In this document: positions 5,785 to 8,554 of the stretch, piece after piece | Position numbering within the stretch: position 1 is the stretch's first letter | Layout of the letters: the number at the start of each line of letters is the position of its first letter | Assembly (NCBI GenBank): GCA_958426425.1 | Contig: CATZYY010000100.1 | Location: forward strand, 1 to 8,554 | DNA: 8,554 nt | Direction: 5' to 3' | Source of the DNA: an uncultured Oscillospiraceae bacterium | Lineage (GTDB): Bacteria; Bacillota; Clostridia; Oscillospirales; Oscillospiraceae | Translations under genes and position numbers: made by a program | The notes under the pieces: generated by a model | Database searches by the model: none | Seen by the model: only the letters and a program-made list of their open reading frames with translations | What the model was told of the DNA's origin: nothing

Positions 5785-6459
5785 ATGGGCATTCACGACG
5801 GGCACCGGGAGAAAATGCGCCGGCGGTTTCTCCAGGGCGGACTGGACACCTTTGCCGACCACGAGGCACTGGAGCTGCTGCTTTTCTACGCCATTCCCCG
5901 CCGGGACACCAATCCCATTGCCCACGCCCTGATAGACCGATATGGCTCCCTCTCCGCGGTACTGTCCGCCCCGGTGGAGGACCTAGAGAAGGTGGAGGGC
6001 ATCGGGGAGAGCGCCGCCATCCTGCTGCGCCTGGCGCCCCTGCTGACCCGGAAGGCCCGGCTGGCGGAGAGCGAAAAGGAGACGGTTCTCAACTCCTCGG
6101 AGCGGGCAGGCAAATATCTGCTGGAGCGGTTTGCCGGCGAGAAGCACGAGGTGATCTATCAGCTGTGTCTGGACCGAAAGGGCAAGCTGTTGGCCTGTAA
6201 GCGGCTAGGCGAGGGCGGTGTGGCCGGAGCGGACCTGAATATTCGCCTGCTGGTGTCCAACGCCCTGCTGACCTCTGCCAGCGCCGTGATCCTATCCCAC
6301 AATCACCCCAGCGGCGTGGCCCTGCCTTCACCGGACGATTACGCCACCACGGACCGGGCCAAAGAGGCCCTGGCCACCATTGGCGTGGCTCTGGCGGACC
6401 ACATCATTGTGGCCGACGGGGATTTTGTGTCCATGTCGGACAGCGGATACCTAGCGTGA
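5785..6459 (+). CDS. radC: RadC family JAB/MPN-domain protein
   Basis: A 224-aa cytoplasmic protein of normal RadC (UPF0758) length. An N-terminal helical part contains the helix-hairpin-helix-like LEKVEGIGESAA (67-78), typical of DNA-associated proteins. Residues from about 105 to 224 form the JAB1/MPN metalloprotease-like domain with an intact JAMM motif: H172-N-H174-P-S-G, S182 and D185, with E122 as the likely upstream acid. A zinc ion is expected. Despite the name, a repair role is not established: the Escherichia coli radC102 phenotype was traced to recG, and RadC proteins remain functionally unclear. The ATG at 5785 has AAGGGGGG seven bases upstream. It lies 100 bases before uvrB on the same strand with no terminator between, so read-through into uvrB is possible, although uvrB has its own promoter. 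Confidence 0.95.
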   Translation: MGIHDGHREKMRRRFLQGGLDTFADHEALELLLFYAIPRRDTNPIAHALIDRYGSLSAVLSAPVEDLEKVEGIGESAAILLRLAPLLTRKARLAESEKETVLNSSERAGKYLLERFAGEKHEVIYQLCLDRKGKLLACKRLGEGGVAGADLNIRLLVSNALLTSASAVILSHNHPSGVALPSPDDYATTDRAKEALATIGVALADHIIVADGDFVSMSDSGYLA

Positions 6460-6476
6460 GCGCACGGCAGAAAAAT

Positions 6477-6490
6477 AGAACAAATGTTGC
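6477..6490 (+). promoter_or_regulatory. LexA (SOS) box of uvrB
   Basis: AGAACAAATGTTGC fits the Bacillus/Clostridium LexA consensus CGAACRNRYGTTYC at all but two positions (first A for C; G for Y near the end). It lies 70 bases before the uvrB ATG and overlaps the -35 box, so bound LexA would block RNA polymerase. uvrB is a classic SOS gene, which supports the call. Confidence 0.8.
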
Positions 6491-6515
6491 AATATTGCGG
6501 CGGATGTGGTAACAT
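6487..6515 (+). promoter_or_regulatory. Promoter of uvrB
   Basis: TTGCAA (6487-6492), 17 bases, then TAACAT (6510-6515) preceded by TGG, an extended -10. Each hexamer matches only four of six consensus bases, but spacing, TGn and overlap with the LexA box support it. GGAG (6545-6548) upstream of the ATG at 6560 is the likely ribosome binding site, at a slightly long spacing of 11. Confidence 0.65.
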
Positions 6516-6559
6516 GAGTAAAGCTGAAAACCCGCCTGATTTTTGGAGATACTGTTGTT

Positions 6560-8530
<1,971 letters not shown>

Positions 8531-8554
8531 CTTCCTTCATTTCCGGGGCCCCGC

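Noticed and set aside
8534..8554. GGGGCCCC palindrome after uvrB as the start of a terminator or next gene leader
   Set aside because: The window ends before a stem or T-run can be judged.

Overview
This 8.55-kb window looks like chromosome from a GC-rich (about 60% by eye) anaerobic Firmicute. A gut-type Oscillospiraceae relative (Flavonifractor/Lawsonibacter/Oscillibacter-like) is my best guess. The reasons are an M-box (ykoK leader) riboswitch with a transcription terminator ahead of mgtE, a Bacillus/Clostridium-type LexA box ahead of uvrB, AGGAGG-type ribosome binding sites, a strong C/G third-position bias, and an FMN/Fe-S/FAD ene-reductase of the kind common in anaerobic gut Clostridia. 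No marker pins the genus.

Layout. (1) 1-3292, plus strand: a probable three-gene operon of a 5'-truncated cyclase-family metal hydrolase, an AhpD-like peroxidase-related protein, and a 649-aa Old-Yellow-Enzyme/trimethylamine-dehydrogenase-type oxidoreductase, closed by a 14-bp perfect-stem terminator. The set suggests breakdown or reduction of an unidentified small organic substrate. (2) 3293-3498: a gene-free convergent junction holding a structured sequence with an imperfect 22-nt direct repeat and a second terminator. (3) 3499-3929, minus strand: a small single-domain cupin with its own sigma-A-type promoter, which overlaps the end of the next gene's transcript. (4) 3940-5653, minus strand: mgtE with a leader of about 300 nt containing promoter, M-box aptamer and terminator, a textbook Mg2+-sensing off-switch. 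(5) 5698-8530, plus strand: radC from an extended -10 promoter diverging from that of mgtE, then uvrB behind a LexA box that overlaps its own promoter.

Most of the window is well-understood housekeeping (magnesium import, DNA repair) with unusually legible regulation. I do not see a clearly new biological system. The least explained parts are the substrate of the 1-3292 operon, the GC-rich hairpins inside it (540-596), and the structured intergenic element at 3293-3430.
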